From contig VXCM01000338.1 of the NCBI GenBank assembly GCA_014773175.1, positions 1-64,000 of the forward strand: DNA of 64,000 nucleotides. Reading direction: 5' to 3'. The position numbers and the translations under genes were made by a program. The DNA is from Lucifuga dentata. Its lineage: Eukaryota; Chordata; Actinopteri; Ophidiiformes; Bythitidae. Below the pieces are notes generated by a model. It had not been told where the DNA came from, did not search any database, and saw nothing but the letters and a program-made list of their open reading frames with translations. Positions 12,591 through 25,020 of the stretch are shown here, piece by piece. Numbering within the stretch: position 1 is the first letter of the stretch; each line of letters begins with the position of its first letter.

Positions 12591-14489
12591 AAGAAAGAAG
12601 CTGTTTGTCTCTCTCCTTCTGTAATAACAGATTGCTCACCAGATATCTTTAACTGCCTCCATTCTTCATTGTCACTCCTTTTTCTCTCTGTCCCGTTCAG
12701 TTTCTCCTGCTCTCTCGTGCCCTTTTCGATTTCTTTCTCCTGCCTATTCTGTGTCTCCCTATTGACTGCACATTTATAACTGCAGCTGGACACTCATTTC
12801 TGTTCTGTGTTCCAGCACTTTTCTACATCCCTGTACCATTTTCCTTTCCTGCTCTGTGATTTTCATCTCAACTTTGCCTGCTATAATGGTTAAAAATAGG
12901 CAATCAAACCTGAGAGGTTCACTTGAACATTTATTTTTCACCCCTTCATCACCCTGTAGGTGAAAATCTTCTTTTTCCATTCTGTACACTTATGATTGAT
13001 GTAACTCCATTTGTTTTGCTCCACTTTTGTCTATCTTGTCTCATCTATTATATTGAAGCTATATTTTATTCCATAAGAGTTTCATCTGGTGTATCTATAA
13101 CTGCAGCTGAGTCAGTCTAGCACCTGATTCTTGACTCTTTTTGCCTTGTCATACATTTTCCTCTTTACTTCTGCATTCTCTGTTTTTCGCCTTCATTCCA
13201 AAGTATCACTCCATCCATCTATCTTGGTCACCCCTCCTCTCCTGCTCCCGTTTCTCTCACTTTCAAAAACTGTGGTGAGACTTACACCTGGTTAAACTGC
13301 ATCTCTATCTTCTATGACACCTGCTTTTGTTCATTTTCCACTTTCGTACTAATACAGATTGTGACAAGTTTATTGTACATTCACTGAATTTTTCACAGCT
13401 GCTCTAAAATAGTTGACTGGCATGTGGGGAAAAAAAAGGTAACATTATATTTCATCCTGAGATCGTTAATTTCTTCAAGCTCTATCTATGACTGTCTTTT
13501 GGGTAGAGGAGTTCTCTCTCCAAATGTTGAAAACCATAAAAAAAGAAAGAAAATAATTAGGTATAAAATTGAATGGAGATATTCTGAAAATAGCTTGCGT
13601 AAGGTCTAAATGGCAGCAGTGTGCGACGTTGCCTTCGCTTTTTCTGTTTCCTTCAGGGAGAGAATATTGTGTCAAACTGCATGTTGGAAACATTGAACTG
13701 TCAAATTTCAGCATTCAATTTGACATGATGTTCTCAAAAGAGAAAGCACAACCGTTTGGGCATGCAGCCAAAGGAAAAAGAATGATTTCTCTCTCTCCCA
13801 CACCTACTTCGCCATACAATACTCTAGGAAATCAAAATAATGAAAGATATGTCCAACATCTGCGCCATTGAACGGGGATAAAATATCTGTAGATTTCTAT
13901 ATACGCTCTTCATAACGCATATGGATCAATAAAGTATTTAATAGTTTGACATGTAACCTTTTTAAGAATATTGATTTGTGCAGTGTTCTGCATGAGGGCT
14001 CAATTTGGAGCGTATTGACTGTGGTGTTGTTGTGATATGTGAGGGAAGGCCTCGGGCTCCGGCCAGACGCTCGCAACGCCACAGTTATTGAGCCTCTTGA
14101 CCTTCTGCCTGCAAAGACAATGTAGGTATGTCTGTGTGGCCCCATTATGATATCCACACTGCAGCAGGAGAAAAATCTGTCTATGTACCATATGCACGAT
14201 GTTTAGAATGCTTTTACTGCAAACCGTTTGAAATATAATGTTCCCAAAGGACTGAGTATTGAACCACAGTACTTTTTAAGTACCCACTGATTTGTGTCCA
14301 TGGTAAAATTCATTTAGTTCATATACAACGACTTTGTAGGAGAAACATAAAGCTACCTGAATTATCTTTTTTTATAAAAAAAAATATTGACAAAGCGCTC
14401 ATATTAAATATATCTTGCTGTAGAAGTGCATATCGTTTTTCTGCTTTATTTACGTAGGTACATTCACTGAGCATTAATGCTGTTTTGTA

Positions 14490-14757
14490 GGAACAACCTG
14501 CTCCACACACCCACAGCCCACACACACATTCCCACCTGTAAGCCATCCAGCACATCGGTCTTGCCTGCTGGCCACTCAAAACCTCCACTGGAGTAGTAGG
14601 TATCTTGCTCAAGGGCACCTCAGCAGTGGTAATGAGAGTGAGAGGCATAAGTGCTGCTCATCACTTCCCCTGACCAGATGTCTCCTGTCGGTCCGGGGAT
14701 CGAATGAGAAACACTTTGGTCACAAGCTCTCTGGTCACCTTTAAGCCACCACCACCG
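14490..14757 (-). mobile_element. tRNA-derived SINE-like repeat, diverged
   Basis: Read on the minus strand, the element begins near 14757 with GTGGTGGCTTAAAGGTGACC (A-box-like region). It then carries GAGCTTGTGACCAAAG and TTCTCATTCGATCCCC (a B-box-like GATCGAATG region on the + strand). It continues through the common fish segment GAGGTGCCCTTGAGCAAGAT (14603-14622). This matches my memory of widespread teleost tRNA-derived SINEs. Boundaries are approximate and no clear target duplication is seen. Confidence 0.5.
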
Positions 14758-14985
14758 CAAAATGCACCAGTTGGATCTAAAATTAAGTCCCAAAAGTTGG
14801 TGCCAAATGCTTGATCAATTTCTTTGTCTTGTTTACTTATTCCTGGATACGATCGTTACTAGGCTGAATTCTTGTGCAACTTGTGTTCAGATAATGTTAA
14901 ACTCATGCTTTGAGAAGTGTGGCTTATTCTAATAATACAAAACATTTTAGTGTAAAACAAAATGTGTTCATATTAAGCAAATTAA

Positions 14986-15024
14986 TTTTTTTTTTTTTTT
15001 TTTAANTTTTTTTTTTTTTTTTTT
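14986..15024. repeat. Poly-T tract with gap base
   Basis: T-runs of 18 on each side of AA-N (N at 15006). Assembly length is unreliable. Confidence 0.9.
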
Positions 15025-16399
15025 AAGGATTGTTTTGGCATCAATACAGAACTTAGATATTGTAGCAGCACTGTTTTAAACATCACAATACAAAAGTCCA
15101 GAGTTCCAAGATTCAACTTAAAATTTCCCTAAAAGATGACATATTTTCCAGATTTCCATGTTCTTATTGTAATTTAAAGTTTATTTCAAAGCCTTTGCTC
15201 CACTTCTTCTCTGTTGCACTCACAGAAAATGAACAGCTTTAGGTACCGTCTCTTTAAGACCCCATCCTGTTTTGATTGGCCAAACATTCACTCATTAGTC
15301 TCGTACTTTGTGGGTGTGTCTAATCTGGCATGTTACTGGCTGATGTAAATATGTTACTGAAGTAAAATGATGCTTTCAGGGCAGTTTGGGACTATGGGTT
15401 TGTCTTACTGGATGCATTTCTGTAGGAGGGAAACTCAAGTTTTCCAACATGTATTCCCTAAAAATGACATTATAAAAACTAGTGCAGTGCCTGTTCAAAA
15501 CGTGCCTGTTTGGAACATGCTGGACTTCATAGTGTGCACCGCAGCCTGCCCTATTTTGTTCTGCACGTCCTCGTGAGCTAGCTTTGTTGTACGGGGTCGG
15601 GTGGAGGCCATGCCACTGGACCGGAGCATTTGTTGCCACACCTGGAGCATATCCTGCCACGTGGACTATTTTTTACCGGCACAGTTCAATTCGAGAACTG
15701 CTCATCCAAAAAAACTTCACACGGCGTCCTTGGGTCCTGAGCAATGAACTTGCTGAATACCAACTTCATACAGCGCCGGGTTCTAGAGATGTTGGTGCCA
15801 CAGACAGAGATTTCTGGCTTTATAGTTAGATAAGGGGTAAATAAACAACGTGATATGTTGCCTTTAAGGAGCTGCAAAATGGAAATGGAAAATTATAATC
15901 TTGTAATGTCTAATTTGTAAAATGTGTAATTTTACACATTTCCCTTGTACACATATGGTAAATTCAGAGACTTGAATTTTTGAACAGCACAGTTTCCCAC
16001 AACATATGATTTTAGTGACAGACCTGTTAATAGCTCCACGGGACTGAAGAGGCATATTTTTCTATTTTTATTTTACCGGGATGCCATATTTAAACCATAC
16101 AGCTGTGAAACCACATAACAATTACTTTTAAGAGACGACCGGCTGGACTAGGTGGGATGGTTGAGTAATATCCTTTCAACTCTCTTATCCCCTCTCCTCC
16201 CATCTTTCTCTTTCTGTCAGCCTTCGTGTTCTCCTTCTCACCTCCCACTGCTGAATCGAGCATTGGTGCAGAGGTAAGCAACCTCCCTTGGCTAGAGGTG
16301 ACCCCCCCCCTGGACACTCCGAGCACCCAAAACACATTCCCTAAATGGACTCTTCTCCCCCCTCAGCCACCGTGGTTGCCGGTGCCCACCGCTGGGTGA

Positions 16400-16560
16400 A
16401 TTAGATTGCAGGCTTTTTAATACGGCTCTTAATGGTTTATAAATTGCACGTAATGATTCCTCCTTTCCTCTCTCTCACAATGCTTTTTATGGCCCCTCAG
16501 CTTTCCAAAGGAGTGGGAGAGATTTAATATATGGCAGAGGAGGCAGATTGAGGAGGTGAA
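16400..16560. promoter_or_regulatory. Candidate conserved non-coding element
   Basis: TTTTTAATACGG, CTTAATGG, TTTATAAATTG and CACGTAATGATT lie within about 60 bp, followed by unique sequence with TTTTTATGG and TTTAATATATGG. The clustering suggests homeodomain or Hox/Cdx-type sites. Not provable from one genome. Confidence 0.18.
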
Positions 16561-18222
16561 ACTAGACCTGGTCGGCATTCTGCCTGCCCTTAACGCTTCC
16601 CCTGGCTACAGGGAAGGAAGCTTTTGAAATAATGCTGGACACTGATGCTATCCTGTAGCACACACCAGCGGGGGATGTGACAATATTGCGCAATGAAATG
16701 CTCACCAGAGAAGCTCGAGTAATCAGGAGTTGTGTGTGTGGTGGAAGGAAGGGAGTGTGGCGAGAGAGGCGATTTGTGGTAGAGGCCTCACCTTTGGGAA
16801 TGCCAGATGTACAGTATGCACATCCCAATCAGGTACAGGATGGAACCAAAATAAGAAAAGGGAGTTGCGTACTCAAAATATCGCCCCCATGTCAATGCTA
16901 CGGTGAAGTATTCCACTATGGAAGCCTAAAAAAAAGTCATCAAACAGTAGTAAAGTCTGTCTTTCTTTTCTTCCTTGTCTCCTTTTCACAATTCAATATT
17001 TTTCTATTATATCATTCGAAAGGTCACAGTACAGATGGAATGAAGACATATGTTCTGATAAAAAACACAACAATAATGTCAACAATACACCAGCGATCAC
17101 AGAATGAACAGAAGACAGGAATCTGTACATTTATGAAGCAACTGCAGTAAAACATTCAGATCCATTCAAATATTTATTGCTTTTGATTAAACTCAACAGC
17201 TCCTTCTAATTGTTAAATTCATCCCAACACTCATTTCTTTCCACAGCAAACACCGAGCCTCCCAAACTGTCAAGAGACAGTAATTAGAGCAGTGTGGGAG
17301 GTTTTTAATTCCTTTTGCCGCACAACATGAACGGCAGCCAGCACAAACCTGGTGCTTCACTTGATGGTTCGTTGGCACTAAGTGAAATTCCAATTAACTG
17401 ACCTGAATGTCTGCAGGGAGTGTTTGTCTGTGGCATGAATGTAATTATGTTTTCTATTTTGTGCTTTGACGTCACTTGGATGCTGACCATCAGCAGCAGC
17501 AGTGGGTTTTTTAAGCTGCACCCTTCTTCTTCTCTACACACACGAATGTCCTCTGTGTGTGATTGAGCTTCTGACGGTCCACTGGACAGCAAGGCTGAGG
17601 GAGCGAAAGCGAGGGATCATTTGCGTTGTGCGCGGTGAGGCCTCGCGTCAGCATGGCTCAGCTAGACTCCCGCTTACATGGTGGCTGCCACAGCGAGATG
17701 CAACATTGATAATGATCACTTCTGTCCACCTGATCGTCTCTTAGGGAGGAAGGCACCGTGAGAAATGACAAAAAAAAAACTTGCTAACCTTCTATCCAAT
17801 TGAGAGGTAATGTTCTGGAACTGCTCCACGCTGGGCTCTAAAGAAAGGTTCAAACAATTTACTTTGCCAAAGAGGGACTCCTGTCCTAGTTTCCACAGTT
17901 TTCTGTGAATCTTCAGCTATTCCCTTTGCTGCCCACAGACCTTTGCTGAGATCAGAAGCTCCAGAGATGGTAGTTTGTCTATATAAATAAATACCTCTGT
18001 GTTCACGCACCCTGGTGGGAAAAAAAAACACGAATATGAGTCATAATTTACTGGTACCAAGGTTCAGTGCATTGTGAAAACTCTGAAAAAATCGAATAAG
18101 AGGAGACACAGGTGAGAGAAAATGAGAAGGATAAAGTAATGGCGATATAGGATGTGGTTTCCTAAGGGCAGACAGAGTATGGAAAGGTTAAGGAAAACAA
18201 GAATGAGGTAAACACAAACAGG

Positions 18223-18258
18223 TACACACACACACACACACACTCACACACACACACA
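18223..18258. repeat. CA microsatellite, interrupted
   Basis: ACACAC run interrupted once by CACTCAC. Confidence 0.9.
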
Positions 18259-19563
18259 GAGATAAGGAGTGGTAGAGGAAAATGCTGATCCATGGTCCCT
18301 GTCTGGGAAGGCAAAAACAGAACATTGATTCTGCAAGATCCACAAATGAAAAATCCATGGGGGTAAGGAGCTCTTGGGCCCTGCGGCAGAGAAGAGGGCA
18401 CGAGTGGTCAGGCTCTCATATCACAGCTGACACCGAGCCGGGGCCTCTCGCTGGGTGGCAGCTCGCTGTGCTGGATCCACTGGACAAGAGCCAAAACCAA
18501 TGTCACCAGCAGAGACAGAAACAGAACATTTACTTTTCACATTTAGGAAGCAATGAGAAAGAGCTTGTATGTTAAAAACTGAGGTGATCACATGGTATGA
18601 GGTCAAATACAGATGATGAAACCACAAATAAACTGCTTTTTGTCTATTCCGGTTCCTTTTCCTGACTACTATGCTAGTCCATTTCTAAATTTCAAGAAAC
18701 CACATTATCCCTCTCTTCCCATGATTCATAGATAAAAAGACTTTTTTTATCTGTGGTTTCATTTGAACTCCCTCTATCAAACTATAGAGGGTAGGAAATA
18801 CTTTTTTCTCATTACCACCCTCTGTCAGTACATGAATGCACCACTGAGGCACTAATCTGTACCTCTGATATGCTAATCTCTCTGCCCCCCCCCCCCNTTT
18901 TTTTTTTTTTTTAAGATAGCAGCCACACCTAAATTCAGAGAGGAAAGGCAAGAGGAAGTCATTAAAGTACGCCCTGCAGGAGCCTGCCTGGTCCTGGGCT
19001 GGATGAGATGGGACAGCAGCTCTTTGGGTGTGTATGCACTTGGGTGGNGGGGGTGTCTCAAAGGAAAGGTAGATCCTTTTAGTCACTGGTTCCACTCTGG
19101 TTTCCCCTGAGGTAGTCCTGGTCCCCAGCAGGACAGGATAACAATCAGACATAGAGGGAGTGGAGCAGGAAAAATACTGTAGAGCCAGTGGTGCATGTGT
19201 GTGTGTGTGTGTGTGGATATGGGAGATTAAAGGTGACAGTCGTCGCTTTGCTTAGACCTGCTCACCTGCCACAATCTGTCAGTAACCAGAGCTGCTCAGT
19301 GAAGCGTACTGCACGTGTCATCAGTGTGTGTGTGTTGAGGCGTGTGTGCTCATACTTTGTGCGCACAGGTCTCGATCTTTCTCTTTATTTAACCTGCATT
19401 TTTTATTAATATATATGTTCAAAGGAGGCACTCAGGATGCGTATAGGAACTGCTGAGTTTATGTATCGCTACAGCAAAACAATCAGATGAATGTGTGAAA
19501 TGAAATCTGCAATTATCATTTCAACTGATGCTGTTTTGTGACACTTTAACTACAGATTAACAT

Positions 19564-20072
19564 TGTGACGGGTGTGGTTTGGACCCAAGTGCAGCACACA
19601 ACACGGACAGTTTAAGTTCTTTTATTGAGTCCACTATCCAACACAGAAGCAGGCAGATCAACAGGCAGGACAAAGCGCTCACACAGAGACTGACAGACGA
19701 GGAACCCAGATGCAGGGACAGGTATCGGAGTCGGGGACAGAAGGCTGAGGTGATTACCAGGGGAACGACGAGCAGGTTAGTCCAAGACAGGCAGGTTCGG
19801 TAACAGAATGTCAGTCCACAGAAAAACGCTGGAATGTCTTGCATCAGGGATAGCAGAGAACAATCTGGCAATGGGTGAGTGTGAGACTGGGGCTTAAATC
19901 CATGCCTAATTGGTAACAATTGGCGACAGCGTCCGAACCTGAAATGAATCAGGCTGATGAATGGAGGTGAGGAACAGAAGACCAGGCAGGCAGAAATGGC
20001 AGGTGAGTAGCTGAGGACCAGGCATGCAGAAATGGCAGGTGAGTGGCTGACCAGACATGCAGAAATGTGACA
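19564..20072 (-). mobile_element. Solo LTR of an LTR retrotransposon
   Basis: A 509-bp unit starting TGTGACGGG and ending GTGACA (TG...CA), flanked by the 5-bp target duplication AACAT at 19559-19563 and 20073-20077. On the minus strand it starts TGTCACATTTCTGC and carries AATAAA within GGACTCAATAAAAG near its 3' part. It then ends GCACTTGGGTCC ... CCCGTCACA, the order expected for U3-R-U5. I recognise the GGGTCC/GTCACA end from common fish LTRs, probably Ty3/Gypsy type. No second LTR, primer-binding site or internal coding region is present, so it arose by LTR-LTR recombination. Its U3 holds a three-unit tandem repeat of about 33-36 bp (19979-20069). Confidence 0.85.
19979..20069. repeat. 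Short tandem repeat inside the LTR (three units)
   Basis: GACCAGGCAGGCAGAAATGG, GACCAGGCATGCAGAAATGG and GACCAGACATGCAGAAATG each start a unit of about 33-36 bp that continues CAGGTGAGT(A/G)GCTGA. In reverse translation it gives the repeated SACLV motif of a spurious frame. Confidence 0.85.
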
Positions 20073-20441
20073 AACATACTTTTGAAAAATGCATTCTAGG
20101 TAGTTATATTTATATTCACATTTATTTATGAAGATGCTTTGTGTTTGTAGTATTCTCTTCTTCCAACTTCTGCGTGTTAGCATAATCCAACATATATAAA
20201 TACATCTGCATTCAGGGTTACAGTGAGAAAATAGGAGAAATAAAAGAGGAAACAGGGACAGACAGAAAGCATTTTCTGCCTGAAGCACCTTAAATGATCA
20301 TATATGTCTCCTATCAAAAGCTATGAGGTGTTTAATAGTTTGAATATAACCTCTTCATTTGTCACAGGCAATAATCACATTGTTACTCTGCTTTAATGGC
20401 AAACCGTAATATGAAATTATATTGATAAGTGTGTGCATGCA

Positions 20442-20576
20442 TGTGTGCATGCATGGGTGGGTGGATTTATGTTAGACAGGGATCTCTGAACATCATTTAT
20501 TAAAGGTGNTGTGTGCATGCATGGGTGGGTGGATTTATGTTAGACAGGGATCTCTGAACATCATTTATTAAAGGTG
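20442..20576. repeat. Exact 67-bp direct repeat flanking a gap base
   Basis: 20442-20508 and 20510-20576 are identical and separated only by N at 20509. This is the pattern of two contig ends sharing a k-mer-sized overlap that was padded instead of merged. The real genome probably has one copy. Confidence 0.9.
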
Positions 20577-21549
20577 GAAATTATGACACCCAGGCAAAAA
20601 AACAGTTTATTGACACAGATTAAATATGGTGTGTCGCCTTTAAGGTCCTTTGTGTTTTTCGGCTGTTTCATTTCCAACAATCAAAGAACTCTGGGAAGTT
20701 CGAAAGTGCAGTTATGAAGACAAAAGGGGAAAATGTTAGGATGAAAGCAACGTAGTACATTCTAATGAGCTAACAGGAGATGAACACTGCATTTATATGC
20801 CCACTGCATTCACATCCGAGCCTCATAACCACATTTGTTGTAAATAAATATGAGCAATCAGCTAAGAACGGCAATAAAGGGCCCATAAAGAGCTGCAAAC
20901 AGTGAGATGGGATGAAATTGCTTTTCACATAGAGATAGACGGGGGGGGTAGATAAAAATACAAAATGGCTACATCCTTTTTTCTTTGACCTCTGTATCAG
21001 AAATCGATGTGGAAGGTCAGGGAAAAATATAAAGGTCGTGGTATTTAGACCATTAGAGCACAACCGAGGTAACAAAAAGGTAACAACAGACGAGCGCAGA
21101 GGTTCCAGAAACTGGGAGAAAGGGAGTCAGAGAGGTTAAAAAGAAGTGTTGTATCCTCGGCTCCCTCAGCCCTGCGGCGTGGGGTCACCTCAGAGACTGG
21201 AGACTGAATTACCCAGCAGCCCCTGCCGCTCGCTGGATCAGGCGGACAAGGGGAGAGCACAAGAGGAGTTAATGAAGGGAAAAGACAGTTCAGGTCCCCC
21301 GAGGGCCTCTAGGCAACATGCCTGGCAAACTCCCACTGCCAAACCTGCTCTGATTGGCTAATTATCAACATGGATTTAGCCCACAGTCAAATTGCTGATT
21401 GATTGGAGTGTGTTAAATCTGTCTTTGGTCTCTCCTTTCTGTCTCGCTCTCTCTGGAAACACTCGGCCGCTGGAGTCCCACTGTGGGAGCTGACAGCACC
21501 GCGGCAGTACAGTAGCAGGAGGTGACCAGTCCTCCTGCACGACTCCGAC

Positions 21550-21670
21550 ACACACAATCACCTCAATTGTGGTGATTTTGTCTCTCGGTGGACATGTAAT
21601 TAATTTGGGCTCAAAAGAAATATTTGTATCTACAGATAATTACTAATTAAACCGGAATGTGTGACAGAAC
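21550..21670. promoter_or_regulatory. Candidate conserved non-coding element
   Basis: An inverted repeat AATCACC-8 nt-GGTGATT (21556-21577) is followed by GTAATTAATTTGGG, AGATAATTACTAATTAAACC and further homeobox-type TAATTA sites. Suggestive only. Confidence 0.2.
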
Positions 21671-22601
21671 ATTTTTCAAATAGGAACAAGGGAAGAAGGG
21701 CCACAGACTCACTCATACTGGGTCAACATAATTCCAGTAATAGATGTTATTTACCATTACCACAGAGGCTGCGGTGTGATTAAACAAGTGCTGCTATGCC
21801 TGCTTATATTCATTCATCAGCAATTAAGTAGCTCCTGGTCCGGTAGGAATCTCGTGCCAGGTTCATTAGACTTTACATTAAAAGCTGAAGGGAATTAATG
21901 CTGTGTAGCTTATTGCTGTTAACATTAGTCACGACTGTTACTGTGACTGTTCTTCAGCTGTAAAATCTTGATGCACACAAGCATTCTGGGAAATGGTTTT
22001 GATACAGCAGCTTAGTCATTCTACAGCTCATACAGTTTACAGCATTCTCTCAGGGACACACTCGGAGGTAATTTGGCTGTTTTTGGGCCCGATCCCCCCC
22101 CCGTTCAAACTCCAGACTTTTTGATGGTTGTAAAGATTATCTTGCCAGATTCTGCTTTGCTGTAAGGTCTGTTAAAGGCAAAATATGCTCCATCAGAAAT
22201 GCCTGTTGGAGAGTCATGAGGTGGTGCAAACCCCCTCTCCACCAGTCAAATTGAGGGGGTCTGTGTCAGATGAAATTTGTGACTTTCTGACTACACCACT
22301 CCTCAAGGCACGCCCGCTTCACACGGAGATTGACTGGATGTGTTGAGGTGTGAAAGTGTGGAGGGTTTTATTTATTTTCTCTCTCTCTCTCTCTCTTTTC
22401 TGTGACTGTGTCCGTGTGCCATGGAGAAAACTGAAAGTGAAACCTTTGCTCCATTATTCCCATTTATATTCCTGCTTACAATAGAGTGCAAATTACAAAA
22501 AAAAAAACCACACAGAAGACTTAGAATTCATGTTAATAATTCCTCCCCTCTGCTTTGTGCTGATATCCTTGTTTATATGATTAATCGTGTTGAGATTACT
22601 A

Positions 22602-22611
22602 ACACACACAC

Positions 22612-22655
<44 letters not shown>
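22602..22655. repeat. (CA)n microsatellite
   Basis: About 54 bp of CA with a single CG interruption near 22616. Confidence 0.95.
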
Positions 22656-22657
<2 letters not shown>

Positions 22658-23673
22658 CTCCTCTTTTCACCCACCTTTCAGTGCCCAGAAAAGGTACAAA
22701 CACAGTTGCTTCCCAGCAAGGTCTCCAAACTAGTCACATGGACCGTGTGGGATGAAGCATTCTGCAGCCTCACATATGATTTACTTCCTAATATCTGCCT
22801 GGAAAACTGATTTCAAACTGCAAATATTAACCAACCCAACTTCCTGTAGTTCAGGAAAACGTTGAGGACTGCAGATGACATAGGCTGTGCAACATGACTT
22901 GGAAAGGCGAATCGCCAATTTGAAACCAAGCTGACTTAAGTAGAAGAGGTCATAAATGCAACAGCAAATACATGATAATAGAACAAATGAGAAAGATTAG
23001 AATTTATAGGGGTTTTTTTTTGTGTGTGTGTGTGTGGCATAAAAATTATACCTTTTTATGTACCTACATAGATTTGTACAGACACCGTCTCATGACTTCA
23101 TCCATTTTCTTGTTCTGTTTTTGCTGCAGAAAAGCACGACATCTACCATAGCTAGTTTTTTGTCCGCTACATTATGTCCGGGATTGATCACAAGAGATTT
23201 TGAGATTTCCAGTTTTCAGTTGGGACTCTGATTGACCCGAAGCAGACAGGCTTACCCAAACCTGATTAGCTAACTAATTACTAAACTAAACTAACATAAA
23301 CTAATTTTCAAAATAGCGACCCCACTGAAAGGGACAAGAGGACAGTCAGCCCTGATCCAAAATAGACCTGAGGATAATTAGACCTGATCCAAAATGCAGT
23401 CGATCCAAACATACCCACACAGAGAGTAAATACAAACACCAGCAGCAGCATGAGCCTCTTCACATAGTGGTGTAGACACCCACGTCCACTTGCTGCCCAC
23501 ATGAAAAACAGCACGATCAACTAAGGAAAAAAAGTTTATAGAGTTCATAAAGTTGCAATCTTATTGTCTTTACAAGATAAGAGTCCTGAAATAGATCCAT
23601 GAGTAGTTTTTGTCTTTGGTAATCCATTTTAGAGTAAAATCCCTTTAAGTGGTCCTCTATCTGGTTAGCTTAG

Positions 23674-23700
23674 CTTCTTTCTTTCTTTCTTTCTTTCTTT
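23674..23700. repeat. (CTTT)n microsatellite
   Basis: About six and a half CTTT units ending in GTTTTTG. Confidence 0.9.
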
Positions 23701-24183
23701 GTTTTTGCACATTTTGGCCATTTTGAATAGGTTTGGATTTGTGTGGCACACACAAGGATTAAAATGGCGTCAGTTTACTAAATGCTTTATAAAACTTCAG
23801 TGCTTTTTTCTGTCAAGCTCAAATGTTGTACCTTATAGATAAGAAATGTGGAAACCAGAAAATGTGAAAGACAAAGAGTTTTATTTATATGGTAGAAATA
23901 AATTCAATTTATATTAAAAAAAAAAAAATTAAATCAAGCTCGCGTTTTAAAGAAATGTGACTTTTNTTTTTTTTTTTTTTTTTGTTTTGTTTTGTTTTTT
24001 TTTCAGAGAAATAAATTCAGTGATCCAGGGTGTTTTAATAGTACAAGTGTCTTCTTTAATTTTCTCTATTTATTATGCTTCTGTGACATGTATATGGAGA
24101 GATATAAGCATAAAAACAAGCATATAACACAGACAGAAATGCCCTACTGCTTTCTGCAATAGGGCATTTACTATAATCCAAGC

Positions 24184-24233
24184 TATATTTTGCATCCAAG
24201 CTACTGCAGAAAGCAGCTTGGATGCAAAATATA
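24184..24233. repeat. Perfect 19-bp hairpin
   Basis: 24184-24202 and 24215-24233 are exact reverse complements with a 12-nt loop containing CTGCAG. A further pair, CTGCTTTCTGCA at 24147-24158 and TGCAGAAAGCAG at 24205-24216, overlaps the loop, so two alternative stems compete. Confidence 0.75.
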
Positions 24234-24884
24234 AAATACAGTACATCTTACATTTTACATTCAAGCCAATATAATTAATGTAATGACAATATAGTAAAAA
24301 CATTAAATGAACTTTGTTTTTTAGAGTATTGTTTGCTGTATCTTTTTTTAAATATAAAGACTGTACATATTTACTTTTATTGCGACGTGGGAGTACATAA
24401 AAAAAGCTTTCCTTTCTTTCTTTGTGTGGTTAATTCAAAGTGAATCCATTGATGATGTTTGTGAAAGAACACGAGATGAAAAGGAAACGAAAGAAGGGTG
24501 AGCACAAGTTGTTTGCAACAAAATACAAGAAGGTACAATTTGCTCGCTATTTCCCTATTTTCCAAGTGTCAGAATCCATTTCACTGCTCCAGGCAACACA
24601 ATAAGGGCTGAATGTTACTCATGATGCATAATGAGGTGGATACACTTTACTTGTCCTCAGTCCCAGCAGAGAACTTTATTGGTTAGTAGGATCCTGAATC
24701 CAAACCTACATTACCAAGACCGAAAGAAAAGAGGTCTCATAAGAGAGCAGATTTAGCTTCGTGGTTACAGTCCACACAACTCTTCAGGATGTCGCCTGCT
24801 ATTCTGCTGCAGTGCATCCTGGGACAGGACATCTATAGCGGTCCCAGGGAGCCCCAGGGGAGGCTGGGGGATTAGCTCTGGCCT

Positions 24885-25020
24885 ATCTCTTTAGAGCTGG
24901 GAATTAATTAAGTAATTATGGAAGGCAGGCAGGGGGATGAAATATGCATGAGCCCTGATTGGGACGTTTGTGATTGTGTAATCTAATTTCAACCAGCAGA
25001 CCATTTCTGTCAGACAGGTA
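24885..25020. promoter_or_regulatory. Candidate enhancer-like element
   Basis: GAATTAATTAAGTAATTATG (24901-24920) stacks three TAATTA-type homeobox sites. ATATGCAT (24942-24949) is an octamer-like POU site. GACGTTTGTGATTGTGTAATC follows. A second cluster with GGATTAATCACC (an Otx/Pitx-type site) is near 25178. Confidence 0.22.

Larger units (their letters stand above)
8592..14489. other. Non-coding; no gene seen
   Basis: Contains one MITE end (10775-10846), a short perfect hairpin (10181-10205), N gaps at 11383 and 12553, a poly-A/GA tract (12533-12590) and a pyrimidine-rich stretch (12600-13260). The 163-codon minus-strand frame at 12302-12793 runs through the poly-A and gap and is not credible. 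Confidence 0.55.
14758..19563. other. Non-coding; no gene seen
   Basis: 15200-15870 reads like a decayed DNA transposon: a GC-richer interior ending GTTGCCTTTAAGG, a TTAA-type end, but no matching left end was found. 15920-15941 is a near-perfect AT palindrome. 16400-16560 and 17160-17470 are AT-rich stretches with homeobox-like sites. There is an N at 18897 between C and T runs and another at 19048 in a G-run. Confidence 0.5.

Noticed and set aside
12302..12793. 163-codon minus-strand frame
   Set aside because: Crosses a poly-A tract, a GA repeat and a gap base; low complexity.
14660..14757. Functional tRNA gene on the minus strand
   Set aside because: A/B-box-like strings are present but no cloverleaf forms, and the sequence continues as a SINE body.
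15376..15660. 94-codon minus-strand frame, non-repetitive in look
   Set aside because: No domain recognised and it lies in a likely decayed transposon.
19557..20288. Longest frame in the window, 243 codons, minus strand
   Set aside because: It runs through the solo LTR. Its repeated SACLV motif is just the LTR's tandem repeat read in frame; no domain and no homology pattern.
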